NCBI GenBank assembly: GCA_903904515.1
Contig: CAIVCR010000103.1
Location: 84,945 to 148,944 of the forward strand
Direction of reading: 5' to 3'
Source: an uncultured Bacteroidia bacterium
Lineage (GTDB): Bacteria > Bacteroidota > Bacteroidia > Bacteroidales > Prolixibacteraceae
DNA length: 64,000 nt
Positions 37,001 to 52,000 of the stretch are shown here, piece by piece; positions within the stretch are counted from its first letter, which is position 1, and every line of letters starts with the position of its first letter. The notes beneath the pieces are model-generated. The model did no database searches. It was not told the DNA's origin and worked only from the letters and a program-made list of their open reading frames with translations. A program made the translations under genes and the position numbers.

Positions 37001-40000
37001 TTTTTCAGGAACTGTAACCCTTACTTCAGGTACCTTGAATGGCGGATCTGCCATTTTGAATGAAAATGCCGTAAGCGCAACAGCATGGGGTGGTGCGGGA
37101 ACAAACTTTATAGGTGGTACAGGAACAGTGAATTTTGGTGCAGCCGGCAATCAGACATTAGCTGCTACAGGGATAACCACGTTCAATAATTTAACCTTCT
37201 CCGGTTCGGGCACAAAGAATTTAACCACTGCCAATGTAGTTGTTAATAAGATTCTTTCGATGGAAGGAACAGCCTTAGCCGGTGCTGCTCCAACGTATAC
37301 CACTGCAGGGGCTTCGCTGCAATACAACACCACTTCAACAAAGACGGTCGGTCCGGAATGGGTAACACCGTTCCTTGCATCCGGTGGGGTCGTGATCACA
37401 AGTACAGGTATCATCTCCTTGAATTCAGCCAAACAGCTGGGTAGTAATACCAATGTTCCGCTGAATATCATTTCCGGTGCAACACTGAGCACCACTTCGA
37501 GCAATTGGGGACTTACTTTCCATGGTGACTTTATTGGGACAGGAACATTGAGTGCTGCCAGTTCTCCGATTACTATTGATGGAATTGTCTCTTCACAGGC
37601 TATAGCTCCATTTACGACTGCTGGCACTGTTTCGATGACAAAGACTGCCGGTACTGCCACTTTAGGCGGTAGTATTCATGGTGGATCATTGGTAATTAAT
37701 GGTACAGGCGGCACGTTAGATCTGGGAGCATTTACGCAATTCATTGCCGGTGCATGGACAATGTCAAACGGTACACTTTTAGGTAGTGCCAGCACGCTAA
37801 ATATCGGAGGTAACGGAACCTACACAGGCGGTACCTTCACCGCAGGAACATTGGGAACGGGTAGCGTTAATTATACTGCAACGGGAGCTCAAGCGGTTGC
37901 CAATGTTACGTATAACAACCTTAACCTTTCGGGAAGCGGAGCAAAATCGTTCCAGGCGGCACTTACCATTGCCAATAATCTGACTATTAATACGGGTGCA
38001 ATCGCTGATCTTGGCGCCTTTAGTCATACAGCACTTGCACTTTATTACGATGCCAGTTTACAAACAACAGTATTAGCCAAAACCTGGGGTTCAACCTCCT
38101 CATTGGCTGCAAATCAAGACAATACGCGTTTTGCTTCGAGCGGTGTATTGTATGTTGGCGGAGAATGTGTGCCTGGTATGTGGTTAGGCATAAACGCAGA
38201 TTGGTACGATATTACGAACTGGTCTTGCGGAATTGTTCCGACGTCTACTACGGATGTTATAATTCCTTCAGGTGTTGTACAGCCAATAATTGGAACACCG
38301 TTGTCCCTTGCGGCTGTTTGCCGTAATATCACGATAAATTCTGGTGCGACCCTTACCATCTCAGGAACGAATACCCTGGCGGTAAATGGAAACTGGGTGA
38401 ATAACGGTTCATTTACTCCAAATTCGAGTGTGGTTACTTTCGATGGCCCTTCAAAATCGATTGGGGGTTCGGCATCAACCTCTTTCTTTGATCTTTCACT
38501 GGCAGGAACCGCTTCAGTTACTACGGGAGTTGCTACAACCGTTGGACATAACCTTACCATTGGTGACGGGACAGCTTTAACTGCAGGGGGTTATGCGTTA
38601 ACAGTTACAGGTGCAACTGCTGTTGGAGCAGGTGCAAGCGGTACCCTTACCATTAACAGTGGGACAGGAACCAAAACTCTTGGTGTTGTAACGATCGGTA
38701 ATGGTGGCGCTGTTAATCTGACTGCCGGAGCGACCGTGAATGCAACCAGTGTTACGGTTAATGCCGGAGGTGCATGGAACAGCGGAACTGCCGCTTCATC
38801 TGTTACCCTAACGGGCGATCTGGTCAATACCGGCACATTTACCAATAGTGTGGCCTCCACCTATTCAATTGGTGGAAACTTTACCAATAATGGGACAACC
38901 TTTACTGCTGGCTCAGGTTTATATACTCTGACCGGTACATCAAAAACCATTAGTGGTTCTCTACCAATAGTTATACCAAGTTTGACGGTGAGCGGGACCT
39001 ATGCCAATTCAGGTACCTTAACCTGTGCGACGGTTCTTTCTGTTGGTGCTACAGGTACACTATCCAATAGCGGAACAATTACAGCCACTGCTGCCCTTTC
39101 AGGTTTAGGTGCACTGACAAACGGTGCTACCGGTACTCTGAACATCGGAGGAACTTCAACAATTACGACCCTTACAGCTTCAGCCGCAGGCAATACGGTT
39201 AATTATACCGGGGCCAGTCAAACGGTCCACGCAAATAGTTACCATCATCTTACGCTTTCCGGAACCGGAACACCAACTTTAACGGGGATCACTGTGATTG
39301 GCGGTAATCTTACCTTAAGCGGGATTACTGCAGCTGCAACAGTTTCTGCAATGACCGTAGGAGGTAATTTAAGTATTGGAAATGGAGTCGCCTTTACAGT
39401 AGCAAACGGACTTACAGTAACTGGTACAACTACTGTTGGTGGTGGTACAAGCGGAAGCCTTGTTATCAGCAGTGCTACAGGCACTAAAATCTTTACAGGT
39501 CTGACTACTATTGCTGCTGGTGGAACCTGGACCAATACAAGTGCCAATTCACCGGTTACCTTCCGTGGCGGGATTACCAACAATGGAACGATTAATGCGG
39601 GTTCCGGAATCCAGACATTTGATATTAATTCGCAGGCTCTTACCGGAACCATTACGTTGCCAAGTGTTACGATCACCGGTATCAACCTGACCAATAATAA
39701 CACCTTTACGGTCACCTCTGCCCTTGCGGGTAATGGGAAACTGATTCAGGCTACAGGTTCGGTCCTTAATCTGAACTTCACGGGCACCGTTGGATTATCA
39801 AGTAGCGGAATCAATGCGCTTGATGCTTCGACCAATGTCAATAACGTGAACTACGGTTTCGTCGGTACACAGAATATTTTTGCAACTCCATACCAGAATC
39901 TTACTTTGACCGGCGGAACAAAGACCTTCACAGCTTTGACTGCAATCAGCGGAATTATGACGGTAAGTACAGGGGCAATTGCCAATCTGGGCATTTTTGC

Positions 40001-43000
40001 CCATACGACCAACAGCCTTATCCTTGGAAATGCTGCTATGGCTGCTACTTCCTACGGAGGAACAGGAACAACAGGGTCAGTTACTAATACTACTTTCTTT
40101 GCAGCAACTACTGGTAAAGTAACTGTCACTACGACGACTTGTCTTCCGGGTACGTGGGTTGGAGGCACCGTGGGTGCTCTGACTGACTGGAACACCGGTA
40201 CAAACTGGTGCGGAAATGTCGTACCTGATGCTACAACCAATGTAGTTATTGCATCGGTAACCAATCAGCCGAACATCAGTACTACTGCGCTTTGTAACAG
40301 TATTACGATCAATTCGGGTGCTGTAATTACCAATACTGGCACGCTGACTGTCAGTGGCAACTGGATCAACAACGGAGGTACAATATCCTCCGCAACTGGA
40401 ACGGTTATTCTTAGCGGTGGTGCACAAGCCATCCAGGGAACTTCAGCTACATCCTTTAATAATTTAACGCTTGCAGGAACAGGGTTGATTACGATGACTA
40501 CCGGACCAACTGTAAACGGTATCTTCACGATGGGTGGAACAGCAACTGTTTCTGCAGCGCCAACCTATGGAGCCGCTGCAACACTGCAGTACAACAAGCC
40601 AGCAAATTTCACGGCAACCTCTGAGTGGATTACTCCGTTCATTGCTTCAGGTGGAGTTATTATAGGCAATACCGGAATTATACAAGCCAATGCGGCTAAG
40701 GTATTCAATGCCACGGCTCCTTTGACTCTTCAAAGCGGCTCATCATTGAACATGTCAACGTTTTTACTGACACTTAATGGCAACCTTATTAATAATGGAG
40801 CCCTGGCTACATCTGGATCCGGTGGTCTTACCATTACCGGAACTGCAACTCAAAGCATTGGTGCTTTTACGACTACAGGATTAGTGACTATGTCAAAAAC
40901 CGGCGGCGTTGCTACGTTGACCGGCAATTTGGGTGGTGCGGGCCTAACTATAAATGGAACTGGGGGTACTTTAAACCTCGGTGCCTCATTGACACATACG
41001 TTTAGTGGTTCAGTTACTCTAACAAACGGTACCTTAAACGGGGGCTCAAGTATACTGAATGAAAATAATAGCAGCCCAACGGCCTGGACAGGAACCGGTT
41101 CAAATTTCACGGCAGGAACAAGTACTGTTATTTTTGGTGGAAATGCGCAAACAATCAATACAACAACTACGTTCTACAATCTGACTTTTGCGGGAGCCGG
41201 AGCAAAAACTGTTGCAAATACGTTTACTGTCACAGTTGGTAATGGAACAGGTGGTACGCTTTCAATTGAAAACGGAACCAGTACCAATGTTTATACAGGG
41301 TCTCTGGCTTACGGAGCCGCTGCCACCCTTCAGTATAATGCAGGATCTTCAAATCGGACGATTTCAGGTTCGGCTTCCGATCTTAAAGAGTGGCCAGCTA
41401 CATTTCTTGGAACGGGTGGGGTTAATATAAAGGGTACAGGAACCATAACCATTGGAGCAGCCAAACAATTTGGTGATGCTACACGCAATGTTCCACTAAC
41501 CATTAATACTTCTTCCATTCTGGCAACCGGTGGAAATGCACTTACATTCTATGGTAATTTTAATAATTCAGGTACTTTAACGGCAGGAAGTTCACCGATA
41601 ACTATTGCAGGTACAACTGCATCTTCGTCCGTCAGTATCGGATCCTTCTCAACAACGGGTGCTGTTACGTTCTCAAAACCAGCAGGTACAGCAGCTTTAC
41701 AAGGAAACACAGGCGGAGCTGCGCTCACGTTCAGTGGTGCCGGTACGTTGGATCTGGGTACAGGGTTTACCCATACCTATACAGGAGCATGGACAGGAAG
41801 TGCATCGACAATACTGGGGAATTCGAGTACCCTTGCTATCGCTGGTGCTACCACTTATACCGGGACATTTACCCCTAACAGCGGAACTGTTACTTACAAT
41901 GGAACTACCCAGACAATCGCTGCAGTTCCTTATAACAATTTAGTCTTATCGGGTGGCGTAAAAACGTTCCCTTCTTCAATTACAATAGGTGCGAACCTGA
42001 ATATTCTGTCTGGCGCCAGCGCTAATCTGGGTTCTGTTAACCATAGTGCAGGAAGCCTTCAGTTCAATTCGGTTACTCAGACGACCGGATCATGGGGTTA
42101 CCCGGTGACTTCTCTGGCGGACAATACCGATCTTACCTATTTTGGTGATGCCTCAGGTATTCTATACGTGAGCACTTATGTGCCTGGTGTCTGGCTCGGA
42201 GTTACCAGTACAGACTGGAAAGAGATCACTAACTGGTCGGGGAACTTTGTGCCTTTGGCTACCACCAATGTATCCATTACTACCGGTGCAGGAATTACCT
42301 ATCAGCCGGCTATTGGTGCAGATGGTGTTCCTAAGTTATGTAACAACATTACCATTGGTGCCGGGGCATCCCTTTCCATTACCGGTGCAAATACATTGAC
42401 CGTTAGCGGTATCTTTAATAATAGTGGTACATTCCTGGATAATTCAGGAACTGTTAAACTGAATGGTGTTGCTCAAACAATCAGCGGGACTAACGGATTT
42501 AACAACCTTACCCTGGGCGGAACAGGTGCTGTAACTTTTGGTACGGGCACTTCCACTGTTGGCAAGATTCTGTCGGTTGAGATGGGGACAAACCCAATCA
42601 ATGTATCCGGTACGTTGACTTATGGATCAGCAGCAACCCTTCAGTATAATTCTGTTGGCTCGACCAGAGCAGTGACTTCGGAATGGCCTTCAACCTTTAA
42701 TGGCACAGGTGGTGTTATCATTGAAGGGGCGGGTTCTGAAATAACTTTAAACGGAGCTAAAACGCTTGGTGATAACTCTCCGCTTACAATTAACAGTGGA
42801 GCAACCTTAACACCGGGTGCAAATCTTCTGACACTTGGGGGTAATCTTACCATTGCAGGTACTTTAACCAGCGGATCAGGTGGTGTTACCATTGCCGGAG
42901 GTGTAGCGCAAAGTATTGCCGGGTTTACAACTACCGGAAATTTATCGATGACCAAAACTGCCGGTACGGCTACTTTGGCCGGTGGAGTTTCTGCAGCAGC

Positions 43001-46000
43001 ACTCACGATTAATGGAACAAGCGGTACCCTGAATCTGGGTACCGGTATTCATACCTTCTCGGGCGATATCTCCCTTTTTGGCGGTTCGCTGAATGGTGGC
43101 AGCAGTACCTTAAATGCAAACTCGTCAACCACTTCAGCCTGGAATGGTTCTGGAGTAATTTTCACCCCGGGTTCCGGATCAGTAGTTTTTGGCGGAGCAG
43201 ATCAAACAATCTCTTCAACTTCCACTTCGTTTAACACCCTGACACTTTCAGGTGGAACGAAAACATTCAGTAATCCTACAACAGTGGCAGGTCTGACAAC
43301 AATCAGCACCGGAGCAATGATGTCGTTGCCTGATTTATCCAATTCATTGACTAATTCACTGGTGTTGGGAGTAACCCCTGCTCTTGGTGCAAGTTACGGC
43401 GGGGATGCTGCAACGGCTGCTGCTGTGAAGGATAATACGTTCTTTGATATAAATTCATCGGGTATTTTAAATGTTGGCAGTTGTAATCCGGGTACATGGC
43501 TGGGCGGAACGAGTTCCGATTGGAATCTTGGGGCCAACTGGTGTGGTGGTATTCCTGGTGCAACAACCGATGTTGTGATTCCAGGCGGAACAACCAATCA
43601 ACCCAATATCTCCGGCGCTGCTGAATGTAGAACCCTTACAATTATGGGTGTTTTGGGTGCCAATCTTTCCATCACGGGAGCAAATACCTTATCGATACAT
43701 GGTAACTGGTTCAATTATAATGGAGCCTTAGGTTTCACCGATAATTCGGGTACCGTTAATTTGATCGGGACTTCTGCTCATTCCATCAATGGAAATACAA
43801 CCTTCAATAACCTGACCCTTTCAGGATCAGGTGCTGTAACTTTCAGTACGGGAACAACCACAACCATACACAATGGTATTCTCTCGATTGAAAACGGATC
43901 AGTTGCAAATGTTTTCAACGGATCAGTAACCTATACGGGAACTGCAGCTCTTCAATACAATGCAGTATCTTCAACACGTACTGTTTCAGGCGAATGGATT
44001 ACGCCATTTACCGGGACAGGTGGTGTTATTGTCAGGGGTACCGGAATGATCACGGCAAATGGACCTAAGGTTTTCAATGCAGGTGTCCCACTTACACTGG
44101 ACAATGGGTCTTCTTTAAATATGTCGACCTATTTATTAACCTTAAACGGCGATCTGATCAATACCAGCAATGGTGGGGTCACTAGCGGTTCAGGCGGACT
44201 TACCCTTGCCGGGACAGCTGACCAAAGCATTGGAGCTTTCACCACTACCGGTGCGGTTACAATGTCGAAAACCGGTGGAACTGCAACATTAACGGGCAGT
44301 TTAAATGGCGTCGGGCTTACAATTTCAGGAGCAACCGGAACCCTTAATCTGGGAAGCGGTTTAACACATATCTTTACAGGTGCTGTGGCTCTTACCAACG
44401 GAACACTGAATGGTGGTTCAAGTATCCTCAACGTTAATTTTGTCGGATCAGCATGGACAGGAACGGGGGCTAATTTCAACGCAGGAACAGGAACCGGAAC
44501 AGTAGTCTTTGGAGGTAGCGGCACACAAACCATTGCAACGTCTTCTACTTTCGATAATCTTACCTTTAAAGGATCGGGAGCCAGAACCTTAACGGGTGTG
44601 CCGACCATCAACAAAGTACTTTCGATTGAAGGGACTACCACAGTATCAGCTTTACCAACCTATGGGACAGCAGCTGCACTTCAATATAAAGACAGAGGAG
44701 TTTATACCTCAGGCGTCGAATGGCCGGCTACATTTACTGCCACAGGTGGAGTAATTGTCAGTGGAACGAGTACCATTACGATGAGTGTTGCCAAATCGCT
44801 GGGGGATGCTACCCACGATGTACCGTTGACAATAAACTCAGGTGCTGCCCTGACAACAAATAACCTGGGTCTTACCTTATATGGTAGTTTTTATAGTCCG
44901 GGAACATTGAATGGAGGAAGCTCACCGGTTATTCTTGCAGGTACAGTAGCGCAGAATATTGCAGGGTTCACAACCACAGGTCTTGTCTCTATGACTAAAA
45001 CCGGAGGAATTGCTATCCTTACCGGTAGTGTTACTGCTGGAGGCCTCACTATTAACGGAACTGGCGGAACTCTTGATCTGGGTGGTGTCACCAATACCAT
45101 CACGGGTAATCTTACGTTGACTTCCGGAACCCTTTTAGGAAATTCGGGTAATTTGAATATCGGCGGAAATTCAACTGTCTCAGGAGGTCTGTTTACAGCC
45201 CAGGGTAGTACAGTTACTTATAATAATCTTTCAACCAACCAGTCTGTTGCCAGTTTAGCGTATAACAATCTGGCCTTTACCGGAAACAGTGGTAGTAAAA
45301 TCCTTACCGCTGCGACTACGATTTCAGGAAACCTATCGAGTGCAAGTGGTGTGTTGATAAATCTGGGTACATTTAATCATACTGCAAAAACCTTAACATT
45401 AGGTGGAACCGTTGAAGCGACTAATACCTCTTATGGCGGATTAAGTTCAGGTGCAGTGGTTAAGAACTTACCTAATTTTGCAGATGTATCGGGAATACTT
45501 TATGTGGATGCTACCTGTATTCCAGGAAACTGGCTGGGTCTCTCTACCGACTGGTACGATCTTAACAACTGGTCATGTGGTGCAGTGCCAACGGCTTCAA
45601 CCGATGTTACTATTCCTTCATCATTAACCAATTATCCGGCTATTATCGCTCCTGTTGGGCCGCAATTACCGGCGGTCTGTAACAGTATTACCATTTTATC
45701 AGGTGGTTCACTTACCAATTCAAGTGTCCTGACAGTTAGTGGTAACTGGACCAACAACGGAACATTCACTGATAATTCAGGTACCGTTAACTTTAACGGA
45801 GCCACTCCAACGATTACGGGTGCTACGACGTTTAATAACCTTACCTTGTCAGGAACCGGGTTGGTGACCTTCAGTACTGCACCTTTGGTTAACGGAATTC
45901 TTTCGATGGAAGGATCCGCAACCGTTTCAGCAGCTCCGACCTATGGAGCCGCCGCCACGCTTCAATATAATAAATTGGCTGGTTCAACAGCCGGCGCTGA

Positions 46001-49000
46001 ATGGGTTACTCCGTTCGCCGCAACGGGTGGTGTTATCATTACCAATATCGGTAGTGTAACAGTTGGGGCTCCTAAAGTCTTTAATGACAATATCTCACTC
46101 ACTCTAAATAATGCTGCCGGCTTATCAGCAGGTACAAATCTTCTGACGCTGGGTGGAAATCTTATCATTACCGGAGCAGGAACATTAACCAGCACAACGG
46201 GTGGTGTAACAATTACAGGAAGTGCACTTACACAAAGTATTGCCGGTTTTACAACTACCGGTCCTGTTTCAATGACAAAAGCTACGGGTATAGCCACATT
46301 AACCGGAGCAGTTAGCGGTGCCGCGCTAAACATTAACGGTGCAGCGGGAACACTTAATCTAGGATCAACCAGTTTAACGCATACCTTCTCCGGGGTCTGG
46401 TCAAATTCTGCCGGCACCCTTGATGCAGGCAACAGTATACTTAATCTTGGATCAGCCGGAATCGTAGTTTCAGGTACAGGTGGTGTTTTCACTGCCGGTA
46501 CCGGTACTGTAAACTATACTGGCGCAGCACAAACTGTAGGTGGGTTCAGTTACAATAATCTGACTCTCTCAGGTAGTGGAGTGAAAACACTTTTGGCTGC
46601 TACAACCGCGCTTTCGGGAAGTTTAACCTTAAGTGGAACGGCTTCTACGGCCACAGTGGCAAATTTGGCCATTGGTGGTAATCTGATTCTCGGAAATGGT
46701 ACTCTGTTTACAGCCGGAGGTTATAACCTGACAGTTACAGGAACTACGACAATCGGCGGGGGTGCAAGCGGAAGTCTTGTAATCAATAATGTTGCGGGGA
46801 CTAAGATCTTTACGGGTCTAACCACAATAGGTACAGGAGCTACCTGGAACAATTCAGGGAATTCGCCTGTCACCTTCAAAGGTGGTATTACAAGCACTGG
46901 TACGTTCACTGCCGGCACAGGAGTTTATACTTTCGATGCAAACAGCCAGGCGCTGACCGGAACATTCATTATACCGAGTGTTACCATTACAGGTGTTACC
47001 CTCACCAATAATAATAGCTTAACTATTAGCACAGCCCTTACCGGAAGTGGTATTTTAGCGCAGGCAGCCAGTGCCGTACTTAATCTGAACTTTACCGGTT
47101 CAGTGGGTCTGTCGGCTATTGATGCCGGAGTGGCATTAAATAACAAGGTAAGTTATGGTTTTACAGGTACTCAGAATGTATTTCCAACCACTTATCAGAA
47201 TGTTACCCTGAGCAGTAGCGGAAGTGTGAAAACATTTACCGGTCCAACTACAATAAACGGGCAGTTGGTTATTAGTACCGGTGTCCATGCTAATCTTGGG
47301 ACAGGGACCCATAGCGCAAATAGTCTTGTACTGGGTATCCTCTCTATGCCATTAGGTTCATACGGAGGAACAGGTTCTGGTGCGAGCAACATAAATACGA
47401 CCTATTTTGATGCTGCAACTGGAATTCTTAATGTCAGTACTTCTACCTGTGTTTCGGGTACATGGTCCGGAACAACCAGCACCGACTGGAACCTGGGAAC
47501 CAACTGGTGTGGTGGTACCGTTCCTGATTTTTCGGTAGACGTTATTATACCAACAGGTCTTAGCAGATATCCGCTTATTAGTGGTTCTGATGGTTTCTGT
47601 AATAATCTGACGATTCAAACTGGTGGTTCAATTACGATTTCCGATCCAAACAGTTTGACAGTTAGCGGAAACTTCGATAATCAGAGTGGTACTGTTTCAT
47701 CCGGAACAGGAACCGTGATATTTAATGCTCTTGGAGCACAAACCATTACAGGTGCGACTGTATTCCATAGTGTTACTCTTAGTGGAAGCGGTGTCAAAAC
47801 AATTACGACTGCTAATTTTACGGTGAATGGAACCCTTTCTTTTGAAGGAACTGCAACAATCTCTTCCCTACCAACTTATGGTGTAACAGGTGGTTTGAAG
47901 TACAATACCACAACAGCCAGGTCTGCCGGGGTTGAATGGATTTCACCATTTGCCGGAACTGCAGGGGTTACGATTGCCAATACCGGAGCTATAACGATGG
48001 GAGGGGCTAAAACCTTCAACGCAAGTGTTCCGCTTACCATTGGAGCAGGTTCAACGCTTTTAGCAGGTAATAATTTATTGACCCTTGGTGGTAATTTGTC
48101 TATTGATCCGACAGGGACATTGACAAGTGGAAACGCCGGTGTGACGATTGCCAATACTATGGCGACTCAGACTATATCCGGATTGACCACAACCGGTACT
48201 GTATCGATGACAAAAACTTCCGGAACAGCTACCCTGGTTGGAAATGTAAGCTCTGCAGGTCTGACCATAAACGGAACCGGCGGTACACTGAATCTGGGCG
48301 TCGGTCTTATCCACTCAAGTTCAGGAGCTGTCTCGCTTTCCAGCGGTACGTTAAACGGTGGATCAAGTACTCTTAATATCACCTACACAAGTACACAGAA
48401 TTCTGCGTGGAGCGGAAGCGGATCCAATTTTGTTCGTGGCACAGGGACAGTTGCTTTAATAGGAACAGGTTCTACACAAACAATTGGCACTACTACCGAT
48501 TTTTATAATCTTACATTTGGAACTTCAGGCACAAAGGCTATATCCAGCAGGAATACGGTCACTGTATACGGCACTCTTTCAATGGAAGGGACTGCTACTT
48601 ATGGCGGCGGCGGTGGCGGAGGTGGAACCTTAACTTATGGTCCGGCTGCAACGCTTCAGTACAATACGGCCTCAGCTATGCCTACAGGTTCTGAGTGGGT
48701 TACTCCATTTATTGCAACCGGCGGGGTAGATATTGACAATACAGGTGTTATTACAATGAGTAATTCCAAGCAACTTGGAAATAACACGAGCGTTCCTTTG
48801 ACCATTGATGCAGGTGCAACTCTGGCTACAGGAGGCAACACGTTAACGTTCCATGGCGATTTCAATAAAGCCGGAACTTTAACTGCGACCAGTTCTCCAA
48901 TTGTTATCTCTGGAACTACTACCAGTCAGTTGATTGATGCCTTTACCACTACAGGTCAGGTCACTATGTCGAAGACTGCCGGAACAGCCACCCTACGCGG

Positions 49001-52000
49001 GAATGTAAATGGCGGAGCCTTTACCTTAAGCGGTACAGGGGGAACTCTGGATTTAGGTCTAGGTTTGACCCATACCTTTACAGGTGCATGGACCAGGACA
49101 TCCGGTACCCTGGCAGGAAATAGCAGTACACTGAATATAGCGGGAACTACAACCAATACAGGTGGTCTGTTTACTGCGGGAACAAGTACGGTCAACTTTA
49201 ATGGGGCAGCGCAAACAATAGCCGGAATTACCTATAATAACCTGGTATTGTCCGGATCTGGAACCAAAACGTTCCCTGCAGCCGTCACCATAAACAGCGA
49301 TCTGACGATTCTTTCAACTGCGAAAGCTGACCTTGGGACCTTTGCTCATACAGCGCTTACCTTGCATCGGGATGCAACATTGGATGACGCCGGTATCTTT
49401 GGTGGTGTCGGATGTACAGCTTCCGGGGCTACTATTGATCTTACCGGTGCTTACTTCCTGCCAGCCTCTGGTGCACTTTATATCAATATTAAAATACCTG
49501 GTATCTGGACCGGATTAGGGGGAGATCATCTCTGGAGCAATGCGGGCAACTGGTCAAGTAATACTGTCCCTGACGCTACAACAGATGTTACGATCACTCC
49601 GCTTCCGACTGCCAATCAGCCGGTTATCAATGCAGATGCGTTGTGCCGTAACCTGGCTGTGCAATCAGGCGCCTTTCTTTCAATTGATCCGGGCGGATCA
49701 AGCTTATTGAACGTTAACGGAAACTGGAGTAACAGCGGAACATTTACGGCTGGTACGGGTACCGTTATCCTTGATGGTACTGCACAGACAATATCTGGCG
49801 GAACTACGTTTAATAACCTCACGCTGCAAGGTGCTGGTGCTAAAACTTTTGGTACAGGCATTACAACGATCAACGGTATTTACTCGATCGAAAACGGATC
49901 GAATACAAATACATATAGCGGATCTCTCTTTTATGGACCATCAGGGGCTTTGCAATACAATGCCGGCGGTTCAACGAGAACTGTGAATTCAACAGAATGG
50001 CCGGGTACCTTTACTGGTCTTGGTGGGGTAACAATCAATGGAACAGGAATTATCAACCTCGATGGGGCCAAGGTGTTTGGTGTAAATTCAAATGTTAATC
50101 TGACCATTGCAGCAGGAGCCACCCTGGCAACAGGTAGTGCGAACTTAACGTTCCAGGGTAATTTTATTTGTCCACCAACGGCAACACTGCAAGCGGGAAC
50201 TTCTATTATTACCATTGCAGGAACAAATGGTGCTCAGAGTATCGATGGATTTACAACAGCAGGACCTGTACTGATGACAAAAACTGCAGGAACAGCTGTT
50301 TTCACAGGTGATGTTATAGGAGCCGGACTGACGATCAACGGTGCTGGTGGTACACTGGGTCTCGGGGCAGGCCATACGCATACCTTTACAGGTGTCTGGA
50401 CCAATACGGCGGGTACCCTGGACGGAGGATCGAGCACGATAAACTTTAGCCAGGCAGGCACTGTAATGACAGGTGCTGGCGGAACCTTCTTACCGACCAA
50501 CAGTACAGTAAATTACTCTGCTGTAGGTGCTCAAACTCTTCCTAATGTAAGTTATTATAACGTGATTCTTTCAGGAAGCGGTTCAAAATCATTTACTGCA
50601 AGCACCACAATTCTTAATGACATTACCATTAATTCGGGTGCACCGGCTAATTTAGGGGCATCAGATCACGTAGCTAAATCAGTTACTCTTGTTGGTGATC
50701 CTTTATCTCCATATACGACGGGAACTTTCGGATCAAGTGTTTCTACAGCAGTTACCAGTAAAGATCCTAACTATTTCGGGAATTCGGGCCTTGGTATCTT
50801 GTATGTTGGAGTTGGTGGTTGTATACCGGGCAGCTGGACAGGAACAGTAAGTGCTGACTGGAATGATACAGGTAACTGGTGTGGAGGAATCGTACCGGTA
50901 AGCACAACCAATGTTGTGATTCCGGTTGTAGCCAATACTAGTTCTTATCCGAATATCGGATTGGTAGCCGGATTACCTGCTACCTGTCAGAATATCATCA
51001 TTAATTCTGGTGCATCCTTGACGATCACCGGTGCAAATACGCTGGCGGTAACAGGCGACTGGACCAACAGTGGCGGCAATTTTATTGCCAATACAAGTAC
51101 AGTAACCTTAAGCGGGGGTGTTCAGAATCTGGTTGGAACAACTACATTCAATAACCTTACATTGGCCGGGTCTGGAACACTTACCTTTAACGGGGCTGTA
51201 ACTGTCAATGGTATACTCTCTGTTGAAAACGGAACAAATACGATTTCCTTTGGAGGCAGTGGTTTGTTGAATTACGGACCGTTAGCTACCCTTCAGTATA
51301 ATGCAGGTTCAGCAGTCAGAACTGCATCGAACGAATGGCCGACAACCTTTACCTCTGCCGGTGGTGTAATTATCAACGGATCCGGTACCATTACGCTGAA
51401 TGCAGCCAAACAAATTGGCGATGCAACTCATAATGTGGCATTAAATATCCTGGGAGGTACACTCAGCACATCTTCAACTAATTTGGGACTGACCTTCTTT
51501 GGTAACTTCAGCAATGGCGGAACCCTGAGTGCAGGTTCTTCGCCAATAACTATAGCAGGTCCTGTTGTAGCGCAAAGTATTGCCGGATTTACAACTACAG
51601 GTATTGTTTCAATGACAAAAACTGCCGGTACCGCTACCCTGACAGGGGTTGTTAATGGCGGAGCTCTTACCTTAAATGGTTCAGGCGGCTCGCTTGATCT
51701 GGGAGTTGGACTCATCCATACCTTCACAGGGAACTGGGTGCGTACCAATGGTGGTTTGCTGGGTAACACCAGTACCTTGAATATTGGAGGTACTGTCACC
51801 AATACTGCAGGAACATTTACAGCGGGTACAGGTCTTGTAAACTATAACGGAGCAGCGCAGACTATTGCAAATGTCATTTATAACAACCTCACTTTATCAG
51901 GTACGGGTTCTAAAACCCTTACAGGTGCTACTGTCAACGGTATCCTTTCGATGGTTACTACTACGGGATCAACAGGTGCTATTACCTATGGTGCGGCTTC

